This document shows positions 24,552 to 35,169 of a stretch of DNA of 42,902 bases, piece by piece. The stretch spans positions 1 to 42,902 of the forward strand of contig CAJJBR010000011.1 of assembly GCA_905182475.1 (NCBI GenBank), written 5' to 3'. The position numbers and the translations under genes are program-made. Numbering within the stretch: the stretch's first letter is position 1; every line of letters starts with the position of its first letter. The notes under the pieces are model-generated. The model had not been told where the DNA came from and did not search any database. It saw only the letters and a program-made list of their open reading frames with translations. Source of the stretch: Akkermansiaceae bacterium (GTDB taxonomy: Bacteria; Verrucomicrobiota; Verrucomicrobiia; Verrucomicrobiales; Akkermansiaceae).

Positions 24552-26984
24552 TTATGGGAGGAAGCGGAATTCGTTGCTGTTTAGGAGTGCCCAGCGTAGG
24601 TCGGCTAGGCCTTGGGCGGGGTTGCGGCCTAGGATGGCGCGGGCTTCGGATTTTTCGGTGTCGGAAGGGGCGCGGGTTAGGATTTCCCGGTAGGCGTAGG
24701 TGATGGCCTTTTCGGGATCTTTCTTGAGGACTCGGTGGATGGGTTCGAGTGGACCGACACGGGAGGCTTCGTGGGTCATGCGACCGTTGAGCATCATGAG
24801 TTGTTGGCGGAGGGAGGAGGAGGGGTCGCGGAATTCTCCTAGTCCGTCGCGGGCGGGTTGTCCGAAGACGCGGAGGAAATGGGCAGGCGGAGCGGGGCTG
24901 GCCATGCGCATCGCGCTGTTGAAGCGCGGGTTGTCATCGACGATCTCGGTTTTAGTTTCCGTGGTGTATTTCATCACCTTCTGCTGCGACTCTTTTTGCA
25001 TCGCTGCCATTTTATCGGCCTCGATTTGTTCGTCGGATTTTTCACGCATTGCTTTGATTTCGGCGAGGTCATCGGCTTTGGCGATCTGGTTGAAGTCGAG
25101 TTGGAGGGAAGATTCTAGATCGTAGCCATCGCTGCGCATTTTCGGCTTGGCGGGCATTTCTGCCATCATGGTTGGATTTTCCACCATGGTGTATTCACCG
25201 GTTGGGACGCGAATCTCGCGGGTGATTTCTTTGTTGTTGGCGCCTTTCGGCCATTTGAAATCTTTGAGATGGCCGGCGACGACGATGCTGTCGTAGAGCG
25301 TTTCACCGAGCATGCGGCGGACGGGTGCGGCGGAGAAATTCTTCTCGCTAGACTCACGGACAGTGATCGGGATCTCTGCGGAAAGGGTGGTGCGTGAGTA
25401 GGTGTCGGTGAGGACGATCATGCGGACGAGGCTGCGAAAATCGTAGCCGCTGGCGATGAACTCTTGGGAGAGGAAATCGAGGGTGGAGGCGTGGTTGAGA
25501 TCGACGTAGGGGGAGAAGTTGTCGAGCGGCTCGACAAAGCCGTGGCCGATGAGTTCCGCCCAGACGCGGTTGACGAAAGCGCGTGAGAAGAAGTCGTTGC
25601 GTGGGCTGGTGATGAGTTCGGCGAGTTTTGAGCGGAGTTCGCTGGCGCGGTAAATATCGCCGTGGACGTTGAGGAGTTCGCTTTCCTTTTTCGCTTCTTC
25701 GAGAACGGTGTCTTTCGGGCGGCCGACGGTGGGTTCGACTGCATCGAGGAGGGCGTCGAGGGAGGCGGACTCGTCACCGGAGCTTAGGTTTTTCTCACGG
25801 AGTTCACGTGATTTTTCGAAACGGACAAGGTATTCGGGCGTTTCCTTGGCGTTAGTGAGCTTGAAAGGGAAGCGGGGGCGGACGGCTTCGCGATCTTCGG
25901 CGGCGGCCTTGTCTTCGGGCGGCCAGAGGACGGTCATTTTGTTGCCTTCGGTGGTATAAATCACTCCGCGTTGGCGGCTCTGGACTTTCTTTGTTTTCCC
26001 GAAAAAGGCGGCGAAATCATAGAACTCGCGTTGCTGCCAGTCGTCGAACGGATGGTCGTGGCACATTGCGCACCCCATACGTATTCCGAGGAAGACCTGT
26101 GAGGTGGCAGCGGCGAGTTCCATGGGCATTGCGTCATCACCGAGGATGAAACCGACTGCGGGATTCGAGTTCGCGCGGCCGGATGCGCTGATGAGTTCGC
26201 GGACGAGTTCATCGTAGGGCTTGCCCGAGCTGATGGAACCGTTGAGGTAGGCGAGGAGTTGGTTGCCGCCGGGGAGGTCGGAGCGGACGCGGAGCATGTC
26301 TGCAAAGAAGACGGTCCAGCGATCTGCGAAGCGAGGATGCTCGATGAGTTTTGTGACGAGCTTTTCGCGGCGGTCGGCGCTCCATGATTCAAACTCGCGG
26401 ATTTCCTCCATGGTTGGGATGCGCCCGATGAGGTCGATGGTGGTGCGACGGAGGAAAGTAAGGTCGTTGATGGTCGGCGTGGTGATGATGTCTTCATTCA
26501 CGTTTTCACGGCGGATGATATCATCGACCATCTCGGCGGCTTCGGAGAGGGATTCGGGAGGTTTTTCCGGGAGGGAAACGCGTTTGATGGGTTCCGGTTT
26601 CTTTTCCGTGAGTGTCGCACCCTTGGGCCATGGCGCTCCGGCTTTCACCCATGCATCTAGTATCGCGACTTCGGAATATTCGAGCGCGCGGCCTTCGTCA
26701 GGCATCACGCCTTCGTCGATGGGGCGGAGGTGGATGCGGACGAGAATCTCGCTGGCTGCCGGGTCGCCGGGGACGAGAGCATCTGCGGTATCGCCGCCTT
26801 CCATGATGAGCTTGTGGGTGTCCATGCGCAGGCCGCCTTTGATCTTATCGGCGTTGTGGCAGCGGACGCAGTTGCGTTCGAGGATGGGACGAACCACGGT
26901 TTCGAAATCGGGGTTCTCCGGAGAAGCGACAGCGGCGAAAACGGTAAATCTGAGTGCGCCCAGAATGAAATATTTCAGATGCAT
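24552..26984 (-). CDS. PSD1 and planctomycete cytochrome C domain protein (DUF1549/DUF1553)
   Basis: This is an 810-residue secreted protein. A signal peptide (MHLKYFILGALRFTVFAAVA) is followed by a planctomycete cytochrome C (PSCyt1) domain with CVRCH at residues 39-43 and the segment DKIKGGLRMDTHK. DUF1549 (PSCyt2) spans about residues 150-350, with FLRRTTIDLIGRIPT and a second cysteine motif MGCAMCHDHPFDDW near 290-310. DUF1553 (PSD1) occupies about 430-790, with FSRAFVNRVWAELIGHGFVEP, and closes with LADLRWALLNSNEFRFLP. It is the upstream partner of the DUF1501 gene and probably co-transcribed. The haem motifs imply periplasmic redox chemistry; the substrate is unknown. Confidence 0.93.
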   Translation of the reverse strand: MHLKYFILGALRFTVFAAVASPENPDFETVVRPILERNCVRCHNADKIKGGLRMDTHKLIMEGGDTADALVPGDPAASEILVRIHLRPIDEGVMPDEGRALEYSEVAILDAWVKAGAPWPKGATLTEKKPEPIKRVSLPEKPPESLSEAAEMVDDIIRRENVNEDIITTPTINDLTFLRRTTIDLIGRIPTMEEIREFESWSADRREKLVTKLIEHPRFADRWTVFFADMLRVRSDLPGGNQLLAYLNGSISSGKPYDELVRELISASGRANSNPAVGFILGDDAMPMELAAATSQVFLGIRMGCAMCHDHPFDDWQQREFYDFAAFFGKTKKVQSRQRGVIYTTEGNKMTVLWPPEDKAAAEDREAVRPRFPFKLTNAKETPEYLVRFEKSRELREKNLSSGDESASLDALLDAVEPTVGRPKDTVLEEAKKESELLNVHGDIYRASELRSKLAELITSPRNDFFSRAFVNRVWAELIGHGFVEPLDNFSPYVDLNHASTLDFLSQEFIASGYDFRSLVRMIVLTDTYSRTTLSAEIPITVRESSEKNFSAAPVRRMLGETLYDSIVVAGHLKDFKWPKGANNKEITREIRVPTGEYTMVENPTMMAEMPAKPKMRSDGYDLESSLQLDFNQIAKADDLAEIKAMREKSDEQIEADKMAAMQKESQQKVMKYTTETKTEIVDDNPRFNSAMRMASPAPPAHFLRVFGQPARDGLGEFRDPSSSLRQQLMMLNGRMTHEASRVGPLEPIHRVLKKDPEKAITYAYREILTRAPSDTEKSEARAILGRNPAQGLADLRWALLNSNEFRFLP

Positions 26985-27272
26985 GTGCCTGAATGTTAAA
27001 TTTGGATTTTCACTATCATGAGAGTTTAGCTCACGCCCATTGAAAAGGAAGTGGATTTTCCTTCTAACCGTCTCAGACAGAGCGCGAAAGGATAACTACG
27101 TGGGGTGGATTCGAAGTATTTCGCAAAACTAGAATTAATTTGGATTGCCTCGCCGTGGATGCGGGGAGGTAAATCCATGGATGCCTTTCATGCGGATCGC
27201 CAATAGAATGTGCAAAATGTCTCGACTGATGGAGAGTGGATTTCGTAAGTAATAAGATTATCATTTTCCCTC

Positions 27273-30200
27273 ATGCAGACACTACGCATCTTTGTCAGTA
27301 GCCCGGCTGATGTTTCCTTCGAGCGGGCACGAGCCAAGCAAGTCGTCGAGAAACTTGGGATCGAGTTCGCCGGGAGGGTGAAACTGGAGCCGTATTTCTG
27401 GGAGTATGAGCCGATGCGGGCGACGGATAGGTTCAACTGGAAGGACAACATCCCGCTGACATCAGAATTCGATATCGTGGTGTGTATCCTGTGGTCGCGG
27501 CTGGGATCGTTGCTGGGCGATACGTTTCTAAGAGCGGACGGGAGCCGGTATCCCTCGGGGACGGTGTATGAAATGGAAGTTGCCCGGGAATCCTACCTGA
27601 GGAAAAAAGCGCCGGATCTTCTCGTTTTCCGGAAGACAGAAGAGCTTTCTCTGCCGCTGGAGAATAAGGAACTCAGGGAGCAGAAATTGCAGCAGTTCGA
27701 GGCGCTGTAGGAGTTCATCCAGGAGTGGTTTTTCGATACGGACAATACCTTCAAATCCGCGCTGACAAATTATAAGAAAGTCTAGCAGTTCGAGAATTTT
27801 CTGGAGCAGCACATGAGGCGGCTGATCGAGCTAAAACCCGAGAAGATGGCACCGGCACCTTCGGATGGTGCAGTGGACGGCAGGGTTGGGTATGCGAGTT
27901 ACCACGGGGGAAGCCCGTTCCGGGGGCTGGAGCCTTTCAATTTTGAAGACTGCGGGTTGTATTTCGGTCGTTCGCTGGCGATCGAGGAGGTTCTGGATGC
28001 TTTGAGGAAACAAGCGCAAGGCGATATGCCGCTGGTGGTGGTGAGCGGGGTGAGCGGCTCCGGGAAATCCTCTCTGGTGCGTGCCGGGGTGGTGCCGGTT
28101 CTGATGGAGCCGGGGGTAGCGGAAGGGATAGGGCTGTGGAGGCGGGCGGACATGCGTCCTTCGGATACTGCGGAGGGTTTGTTCGCTGGACTGGCGAAGG
28201 CGTTGTTGGAGAAGGAGGCGTTGCCGGGACTGGCGCGGAACGGATGGGAAGCAGGAAAGCTCGAGAAGTCCTTGTCCGGAAATCCGGAGAAGGTGGTGGT
28301 CGCCATTGCCGAGGCACTGAAACAGGCCTCGGCAGACGTGCAGTCGGACGAGGGTTTGCCGGAGGCTCCGGGGAGCAAATTGCTACTGGTGCTGGATCAA
28401 TTTGAGGAAGTTTTCAGCGATGAGAGAAAAATCTCCGTGGAGGAGAGGGAGGGTTTCGAAGAGGCGCTCACGGTGCTTTTGAAATCCGGGGTGGTGAGGG
28501 GCATCATGACCATGCGGAGCGACCGAATGACGAAATTCCAGGAGTTGGAAAAACTTTCGGGAGGGACGAGGCAGTACGGGCAAGTGACGCTGATGTCTCC
28601 TTCCGAGACGGATCTCTCGCTGATGATCCGTCTTCCCGCGCGTGCGGCGGGGCTAGATTTCGAGCAGCTTGTTCCCTCCGTAGAAAGACTGGAAGACCGG
28701 CTGCTGAAAGAGGCGCGTAATGCTCCTGATGGATTGCCCCTGCTGGGCTTCGTTTTGCAATCGATCTACGAACGGATGGAGGAAGGCAAGAGGATGCTGA
28801 CTTTTTCCGCACTTGAGGAACTCGGAGGGCTGGAAGGTGCGGTGGCGAGCAGTGCGGAAGCCGCTTTCTCGGAGTATCAGGAAAAGCTTGGCAATGACGG
28901 GGAGAAACGGGCTGAGGCCGCCCTTTCACGTTTGATGCGATTGCTCACGACCCTGAGTGAGGATGTGGATGCGCCGCCTCTGAGGAGGGTCGCAGAGATG
29001 GATACGAACGTGGATCCAGACCGGGACGGCTTGGTCGAGGCATTGGTGGAAAACCGGCTTTTGACCCGGGCGGTTTCTTCTGACGGAGTTCCCACTACAT
29101 ATGTGAGCCACGAGGCGATTTTCCGGAAATGGCCGAGGCTTAAGGAACAGATCGAAAGGGACAGGAAGTTTCTCGAAACCCGAAGGATGGCGCAGGGTGC
29201 TGCGGCGAGGTGGGAAGCGCGTGGCAGGAAAGGGGAGTTTCTCTGGAACCGGGGCGCGATGCAGGGAGATGTAAGATTTCTGTTAGATAATGGCGAAACG
29301 CTGGACTCGCGCGAGAAGGAGTTTGCTGAGGCATCGGTGGCCTCCGCGAAGAAGCGAAAGGTGCGCAACGGCTTGCTTCTGGCCGGAGCCGCCGCTTCCT
29401 GTGTGGATGCATTTTTCCTGATGCCTGAAAAGGTTGCGAAAACGGAGCTGAGCGAGGCGGACAAGGAAAAGATCCGTCAGGTGGAGAAAAGGAACAAGCT
29501 CGACGGCCTTGAGGAACAACTGGACGCTGCAATCGTCCAAATCGACGAGCAGATCTGGCCTAAGCCGGAAGTGTTTGATGAGAATGACGAATGGAAGCCG
29601 GAGCCAACCAGTTTCCCCGAGATGGATGTTGCTGAAATTTCGCGCAGGATCATAGAACTGGATCCCGGCCATATCGGGGCGTGGAAGGCGGCCTTGCGCT
29701 CGGATATCGTAGCGGCGGGTAGAATGTCAGAGGATGATCCGGAGGAAGGGGAAAGGATGTTCGGTGAGGTAGAGAGGCGTTTCCCTGAATGGAAAGCCAA
29801 AGGCTTGCCGAAGGACGAACTACTGAACATGAAAGCCCAGATCGCTTGGCAACAGGACGATCGGGGTGGTGCTACGAACCTGTGGACGAGCTACTTGAAA
29901 ACGGACGGGTTGGATCTGCAAATGAAAAGTCGTCTCTACGACGTGCTCAGTGCGAACCGAATCGAAGAGGGGAAGGCGCGTGAGGTGAGCAAGTTGTTGG
30001 ATGATTGGCTTGCGCTTGAAGAAAGCGCTATTGCGCGTGCAAGGCGGGCGAAGATGCGCTTGGCGAAAATGGATTTCAAAGGTGCGCAGGAAGATCTGGA
30101 TAAGGCCATCAATCTTGCACCGGATCTGGTCGAAGTCAGGGATCTTGTCCCGGTGGTTGAGAGGTCGGTGAAGTATGCTGGTGAGGTGGAAGAGGCGACG

Positions 30201-30819
30201 GCTGCAATCGACAAGGCGGGCAAGAGCGGTGGATATCCTGCGAGGTGTCGTTACAATCCGTAGCGGAGGTTCACTTGAAGACGAAAGCCGTGTGACTTAT
30301 TGGCGGGCGTGGATCGACGAGCGGGAGTGCAATCAGCATCTTGATCAGAACTGGAATACGCTGATGGAAATGCTAGCGAAGGATCAGATGATGTGGGTGG
30401 CACTGGGTCAGTCGCAACGTCTCGTTTCGTGAGGCTGGCTGGAATAGTCGATCGGTCAGAACAAGCTTTCCCTGGATGACGCCAATACCGTCCTGAAATC
30501 GAATCCAAAAAACGGGGAAGCGAAGATGTTGTGGGTTGCATCCCTGATCTTTGTCGGCGAAGCGGAAAATGCATTGGCCGAGTGTAACGAGGCGCTTAAA
30601 GAGTTTTCCGGCTGGGCAGGGTTCCACCGTTTCAAAGCTCAGGCACTCTTCAGTCTGGATCGCACAGGAGAAGCTCTGTCCGCTATCGAGCAAGCGTGTC
30701 GATTAGCCCCAAATATACCGTTTTTTCAAGAAATCCGAGCGCAATGTCTGGATCAACTCGGGAGAACGGATGATGCGGCAGCTGCGAGGAAAATAGGTCT
30801 GGAACTGAAAAATAACTGA
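27273..30819 (+). pseudogene. DUF4062-nSTAND1 ATPase-TM-TPR protein (NLR-like), interrupted by in-frame TAG/TGA codons
   Basis: Reading from ATG 27273 gives a DUF4062 domain (LRIFVSSPADVSFERARA; IVVCILWSRLGSLLGD), a TIR-related N-terminal module. After TAG codons at 27708-27710 and 27783-27785 the same frame continues without shift: linker, then a novel-STAND NTPase with Walker A GVSGSGKS near 28048-28071 and Walker B LLLVLDQFEEVF near 28380-28410. A transmembrane segment lies around 29370-29430 (GLLLAGAAASCV), then TPR-like helices. A frame change occurs near 30240-30260 with a TAG at 30261; TPR sequence resumes in the next frame and carries TGA 30430 and TAG 30442 before the end at 30819. 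Such DUF4062-STAND architectures resemble NLR/Avs-type sensors used in conflict and self/non-self signalling; that role is inference. The lack of frameshift across 3 kb suggests recent decay or readthrough. Confidence 0.82.
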
Positions 30820-30824
30820 GCCAT

Positions 30825-32675
30825 ATGAAGACGATGAACCAATTCTTTCCCGGCATTCTGTTGCTGGGACTTATGATTTTATCTGGGTGCCAAAAGGAAG
30901 GGGAATCCGGAGAGGATGGTGAGGCTAAAACTGGAGGAGGCAGTGGTCTCATTCACTCGCGAACCGCGGATGGTTCTGGTGATGCGGTAAGAATCTGTAT
31001 CCCGGTGAAAAGTGCGTATATCGAGCGAACCGAGCATCGTGGAGGAGCTCTATCTGATACGGATTTCCTATCGCCTGATATGGTTTTGGAAGGAGTTTCT
31101 TCAAGTAGCAGTGCCGAGTGCGACCTTTTTGTATCCGGAACACGTTGGATGCCGAAACTCGTAGGCATGGCTGGGAAGGACCGCCCCGCTGCGACGGTTG
31201 CGGATTTGAGTGGTGCCGCTCTCAGTTCGTTACTGGTTGCTTCGATGGACGGATACCTTCCTTCGTCGATGTCGCAATAGGTGTCTGCGGGAAAGACTTT
31301 TCAAGAGGTCATGGGAAAACTGAGCTAGTCCGTGATCGTCGATGCAGGATTCGGGTGGCTGCCACGCTGGCCGGACGGAGATGTGCCGGATGGTGCTACG
31401 TCGGCAATGGTTGCAATGACCGTGGATTTCGCGGTGCGGGAATTCGGTTCACTCGCACCGGAGGAGAACCGACTGAACGTGCAAATCCCATGGCACTTGA
31501 GAGACGCACTGGCGATGTGGAGCAGAACCATGCTTAAGGCTTCACCGTCGATTTTTTCAGGTTCTCCACCAAGCGGTTTTGAAAAATGTGTTGCCTTGGC
31601 TTTGGAGGCGGAAGGGGAATCCTGGGTCGAACCCTCGCGTTTGAGGGCTGTTGCCCGCGATCTTTACGATCACCGCGAGGAGCTTGATCTCGAATCGAAA
31701 TGCTTTCTTGCGATGGCAGACGCACGTTTGAAACGGCGCGAGAATTCTCCGGTAGTGGCTCTAAAGGACGAAGAGAGCAGGATCTTGCTTGCTGAGATCG
31801 AAAAACAGGAATCTCCCACGGAGTTTAATCCCTCGACGCTTGGCAGTCGGGCACGTGCGGAAGCGGTCAGGCTTTATGCGGTATCAGTTCGCCGCCAAGG
31901 AATGAGCGAAGCAGGCCGGGAAGAAATCGAGCGTTTGCTGGAGCCGGTTCTTGATGGTTCCCTGGATCTCAATGCCCAGGAAAATCTGTGGATACTGCTC
32001 GCTGCGCGTGGAGCGATCGGTATCGAAAGCCCGGCCGTTCTAACCGAACGGTTGACACCTTCGATCGAGCCGGAAAGTTCACCCAACGATGTGACCCTTG
32101 CCTGGCTTGGACATCCGGCCTCTGAGCTGAGAGGGTTGCTTTCGGAGCCAATGGGTCCCGGTGTAGAGAGCGAGTGGATGGTTCGGATCACGCATTCAGA
32201 ACCGGTTGGTTCGGCAAAATGAGGGCTGGGTCTGGATCTTTCTAGAAAGGTCACGAACCTGACTAATCCGAAACGGATAGGCAGTTCCAATGAACCCTTC
32301 ACCATCGGCGATTACGTGCTTCTTGAATACCAGATGGACGCAGTAAACGATGCCTACCAGGTGGAACTCGCGGAGCACCTCCCAGCCGGGCTGGAGATGG
32401 TAAATCCAGATCTTCCTTCCGTTCAGCGAAATTTCCCGGTGCCTCCGGTTGATGAAAATGAAACCGTCGGATTGTCCCACGTGGATCGCCGTATGGATCG
32501 TGTGTTGCTCTACTTCGAACATCTTGCCCCGGGAACGAGGAAATATGCAGTCCTGACACGAGTGGTCGGTGCGGGAGAATTTCACTGGCCCGCCGCAAGT
32601 GCCGTGCCCATTTATGACAAGCGGGTTCAGGCGAGCACGGTCGATACCCTGATCCATTCGCGAGCGGGGGAATGA
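30825..32675 (+). pseudogene. Alpha-2-macroglobulin family lipoprotein, internally deleted with in-frame stops
   Basis: ATG 30825 starts a lipoprotein signal with lipobox LSGC (C22). The reading frame then joins, after only about 60 residues, to the region before the thioester-like helical domain (SAYIERTEHRGGALS; MPKLVGMAGKDRP), DAGFGWLPRWPDG and further toroid helices, and ends in the C-terminal MG10-like domain (VELAEHLPAGLEMVNPD). The same frame is interrupted by TAG 31278-31280, TAG 31326-31328 and TGA 32219-32221. Bacterial A2M (YfhM-like) is about 1500-1900 residues, so roughly two thirds is missing. A2M proteins trap proteases in the periplasm and are nearly always next to pbpC, as here, where the A2M stop overlaps the pbpC ATG (ATGA). 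No CxEQ thioester motif is visible. Confidence 0.8.
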
Positions 32676-34867
32676 AACGTTTCCTGAAACGGCAGGCCGT
32701 GATCGGCACTGCCCTTGTGCTGCTCACGTGGCTGGGTCTTGAGATTGTAATCCGCAAGGCGAGCCTTCCGGCTGGATTGGGCGAGTCCCGACCAAGCACG
32801 GTGTTGCTCGAGCAGTTCGGCAGCTTGCTCGCCGAGATCGGAAATGAAGACGCCCGCTCATGGCGCCCGGTGAAGCTGGAGGAAATTAGTCCGGATTTGA
32901 TCAGAGCGACACTTGCCGCGGAAGACCGAAGGTTTTACGTCCACAACGGGGTAGATATCACCGCGCTCGGCGGTGCCGTTTTTAGAAATCTAAAATCTAG
33001 GAAAGTGGTTTCTGGGGCATCCACGATCACCCAACAATTGATCAAACTTCATATAGGGAAAAGCAGCCGTGGATGGAGTGATAAGGTCGCAGAGAATTTC
33101 TCCGCGATGAAGCTGGAGCGCTCGTGGAGCAAACGGAAGATCTTGGAAGCATATCTCAACCGCATCGACTACGGAAACCGCCTCCGTGGTATCGAGGCTG
33201 CTGCCCAAGGATATTTTGGTAAGACCGCTTCGAAACTTACTGCACAGGAGTCTGCTTTCCTTGCCGGATTACCCCAGGCACCCAGCCGTTACAACCCATG
33301 GTCGAATCCTGCCGCTGCCGAAGCCAGATACCGGCAGGTCGTTTCGTTTTTAGGGGGGAACCGTGACCCGGATTTAGAAATAGTCCCCACAATCCAAGCA
33401 AAGCCTTCCTTTCGGAACCCGGCACCTCATTTTACAAGGATAGTCGCATCCGATTCGGTGGGGACGGTTCGAACAACCTTGGATTCCGGACTCCAGGACT
33501 CAGTCGAAATCATCCTCAATCGTCATTCGCGGCGACTGTCGAAATTGCGTGCCGGACAAATCGCTGCTGTGGTGATCGACCATCAAACCGGTGCCGTTCG
33601 GGCGTGGTGCGGTTCTTCGGATTGGACGGGACGCGGTGGGCAGATCGACGGCGTGGTGACGCCACGATCAAGCGGATCAACGCTCAAGCCGTTCCTTTAC
33701 CTCCGGGCGATAGATAAGAAAATTCTCACCGCCGCAATCCTTCTTCCAGATACCCCGGATGCGATCCGCGCTGAGTATGTGGATTACGACCCGAGGAACT
33801 ACGATGAGCGTTTCTGGGGACCCGTCCGAGTCCGTGAGGCCTTGGCAAATTCACTCAATGTCCCTGCCGTGTATGTTCTCGCGAAAGTCGGCGCCCGGCC
33901 GTTCTACAATTATCTACAGCGCTCGGGAATCCCTCTGCGGCGCAGCTTGGATGATTACGGAGCCGGGATGATCCTAGGCAACGGTGAGGTGAGGATGTTG
34001 GATCTCACGTCGGCTTTCGGCGCATTTGCAAACCAAGGGAAATACACGCTCCCGAGGATGCTGGCCTCCGAGCCTCAGAGACACATCGCGATATCGAGTC
34101 CGGAAGCTGCGAATATCGTGGCCTCCATTCTCTCCGATAACGACGCGCGTTTGAAGACTTTCGGGGCGGACTCTCCGCTGGCTTTCGAAGACTACGTGAT
34201 CCCATTCAAGACCGGGACTAGCTCGGGTTTCCATGACGCATGGACTGTCGGTGCCACTGGTCAGCACGTGGTCGGCGTCTGGGTCGGGAATTTCGATGGG
34301 ACGGGAATGAACGAAGTCGCGTCAGTCACCAGTCCAGCACCTGTATGGAGAGAGTTTATCGACATGCTGCTCAAAGAAGATGGCCGCGTGGTGCTGGATT
34401 TGAAAGGCGGTCTGGTGCGGGAGGAAATCTGTAGCCTCAGCGGCCTGAAGTGGAGTGAACCGAGCCCGGGGAAATTGATGGAAACTTTTCTGCTCGGAAC
34501 CGAACCAAAGGAGGACTCCCCATCCTTTTTCGAAAATGGAAAAATTAGACTCCCGTCGGAATTCGCACTTTGGTGCCGGAGCGGTCACAACTATTTGGGA
34601 GCGGACGTGGCTCGGACGGCTGAATTAAGAATCGTCAATCCGCTGGACGGATCTACCTATTTAACTGATCCGGGCTTACCCATTGAAAGGCAGCAGATCG
34701 AACTTCTTGCCACCGGTGGTGAGGAGCGGCTGACATGGGAGATGGACGGATTGAAAATGGAAGCAGTCGAATCCGGTTCCGTGTTCTGGCAGGTGGAGAA
34801 GGGGATACACCGCGTGAAAGCGACTTCCTCCAAGGGGCAGACAGAGGCAGTGTTTGAGGTGAAATAG
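32672..34867 (+). CDS. pbpC: Penicillin-binding protein 1C
   Basis: This is a 731-residue bifunctional peptidoglycan synthase anchored by an N-terminal helix (residues about 8-28). The glycosyltransferase 51 domain has catalytic E84 in AAEDRRFY, STITQQLIKL, and KILEAYLNRIDYGN followed by GYFGKTASKLT. The transpeptidase domain has SxxK at S336-K339 (GSTLKP), SxN in NSLNVPAVYV, and KTG at 513-515 (KTGTSSGFHDAW). The C-terminal PBP1C domain (about 650-731) ends in an Ig-like segment. The start overlaps the preceding A2M stop (ATGA), showing former translational coupling. All catalytic residues are present, so the gene is intact although its A2M partner is broken. It ends with TAG. Confidence 0.95.
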   Translation: MKRFLKRQAVIGTALVLLTWLGLEIVIRKASLPAGLGESRPSTVLLEQFGSLLAEIGNEDARSWRPVKLEEISPDLIRATLAAEDRRFYVHNGVDITALGGAVFRNLKSRKVVSGASTITQQLIKLHIGKSSRGWSDKVAENFSAMKLERSWSKRKILEAYLNRIDYGNRLRGIEAAAQGYFGKTASKLTAQESAFLAGLPQAPSRYNPWSNPAAAEARYRQVVSFLGGNRDPDLEIVPTIQAKPSFRNPAPHFTRIVASDSVGTVRTTLDSGLQDSVEIILNRHSRRLSKLRAGQIAAVVIDHQTGAVRAWCGSSDWTGRGGQIDGVVTPRSSGSTLKPFLYLRAIDKKILTAAILLPDTPDAIRAEYVDYDPRNYDERFWGPVRVREALANSLNVPAVYVLAKVGARPFYNYLQRSGIPLRRSLDDYGAGMILGNGEVRMLDLTSAFGAFANQGKYTLPRMLASEPQRHIAISSPEAANIVASILSDNDARLKTFGADSPLAFEDYVIPFKTGTSSGFHDAWTVGATGQHVVGVWVGNFDGTGMNEVASVTSPAPVWREFIDMLLKEDGRVVLDLKGGLVREEICSLSGLKWSEPSPGKLMETFLLGTEPKEDSPSFFENGKIRLPSEFALWCRSGHNYLGADVARTAELRIVNPLDGSTYLTDPGLPIERQQIELLATGGEERLTWEMDGLKMEAVESGSVFWQVEKGIHRVKATSSKGQTEAVFEVK

Positions 34868-35169
34868 AAATTCAGCCATAATAACGCCGTTAGTGCAGGA
34901 CGTGCTTCAGATTTTCCCTGGAACCTTGCATCCCCTTGAAGTTCGCCGGATCTGATGGGCTCGCATTCCGCTGGTAAGAAACAGAGGGCGATTTTTCACG
35001 ATATCTCGTAGGATTTATCGCCCTGGAGGAAATCTGCATACCCCCGGGGAGCCGGAAAAAATGCGAGGACAGAGCCACTGACGGGGGAAAAGATCGAAAG
35101 CAGTGCTTGTTTTCCCATTGGCAACGGCCTACCTCACCGGACTGCCTTTTCCGGTGGTATCCAACCAAT
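34868..35169. other. Intergenic region with a hairpin
   Basis: About 300 bp contain no gene. An 8-bp stem (agggcgat 34985-34992 / atcgccct 35017-35024) could fold, and the sequence gccactgacggggg near 35080 superficially recalls a riboswitch box, but no full consensus for a known riboswitch could be matched. Confidence 0.4.

Noticed and set aside
27708..32221. Genome-wide amber or opal recoding
   Set aside because: TAG terminates intact genes here (DUF1080 at 6212-6214, pbpC at 34865-34867) and TGA ends others (oxidoreductase, HIU hydrolase ancestral stop), so only local readthrough remains possible.
35040..35110. Cobalamin riboswitch suggested by gccactgacggggg
   Set aside because: The remaining conserved boxes and pairing (such as ccgcaactg) were not found, and the downstream fatty acid hydroxylase-like gene is not a B12 gene.
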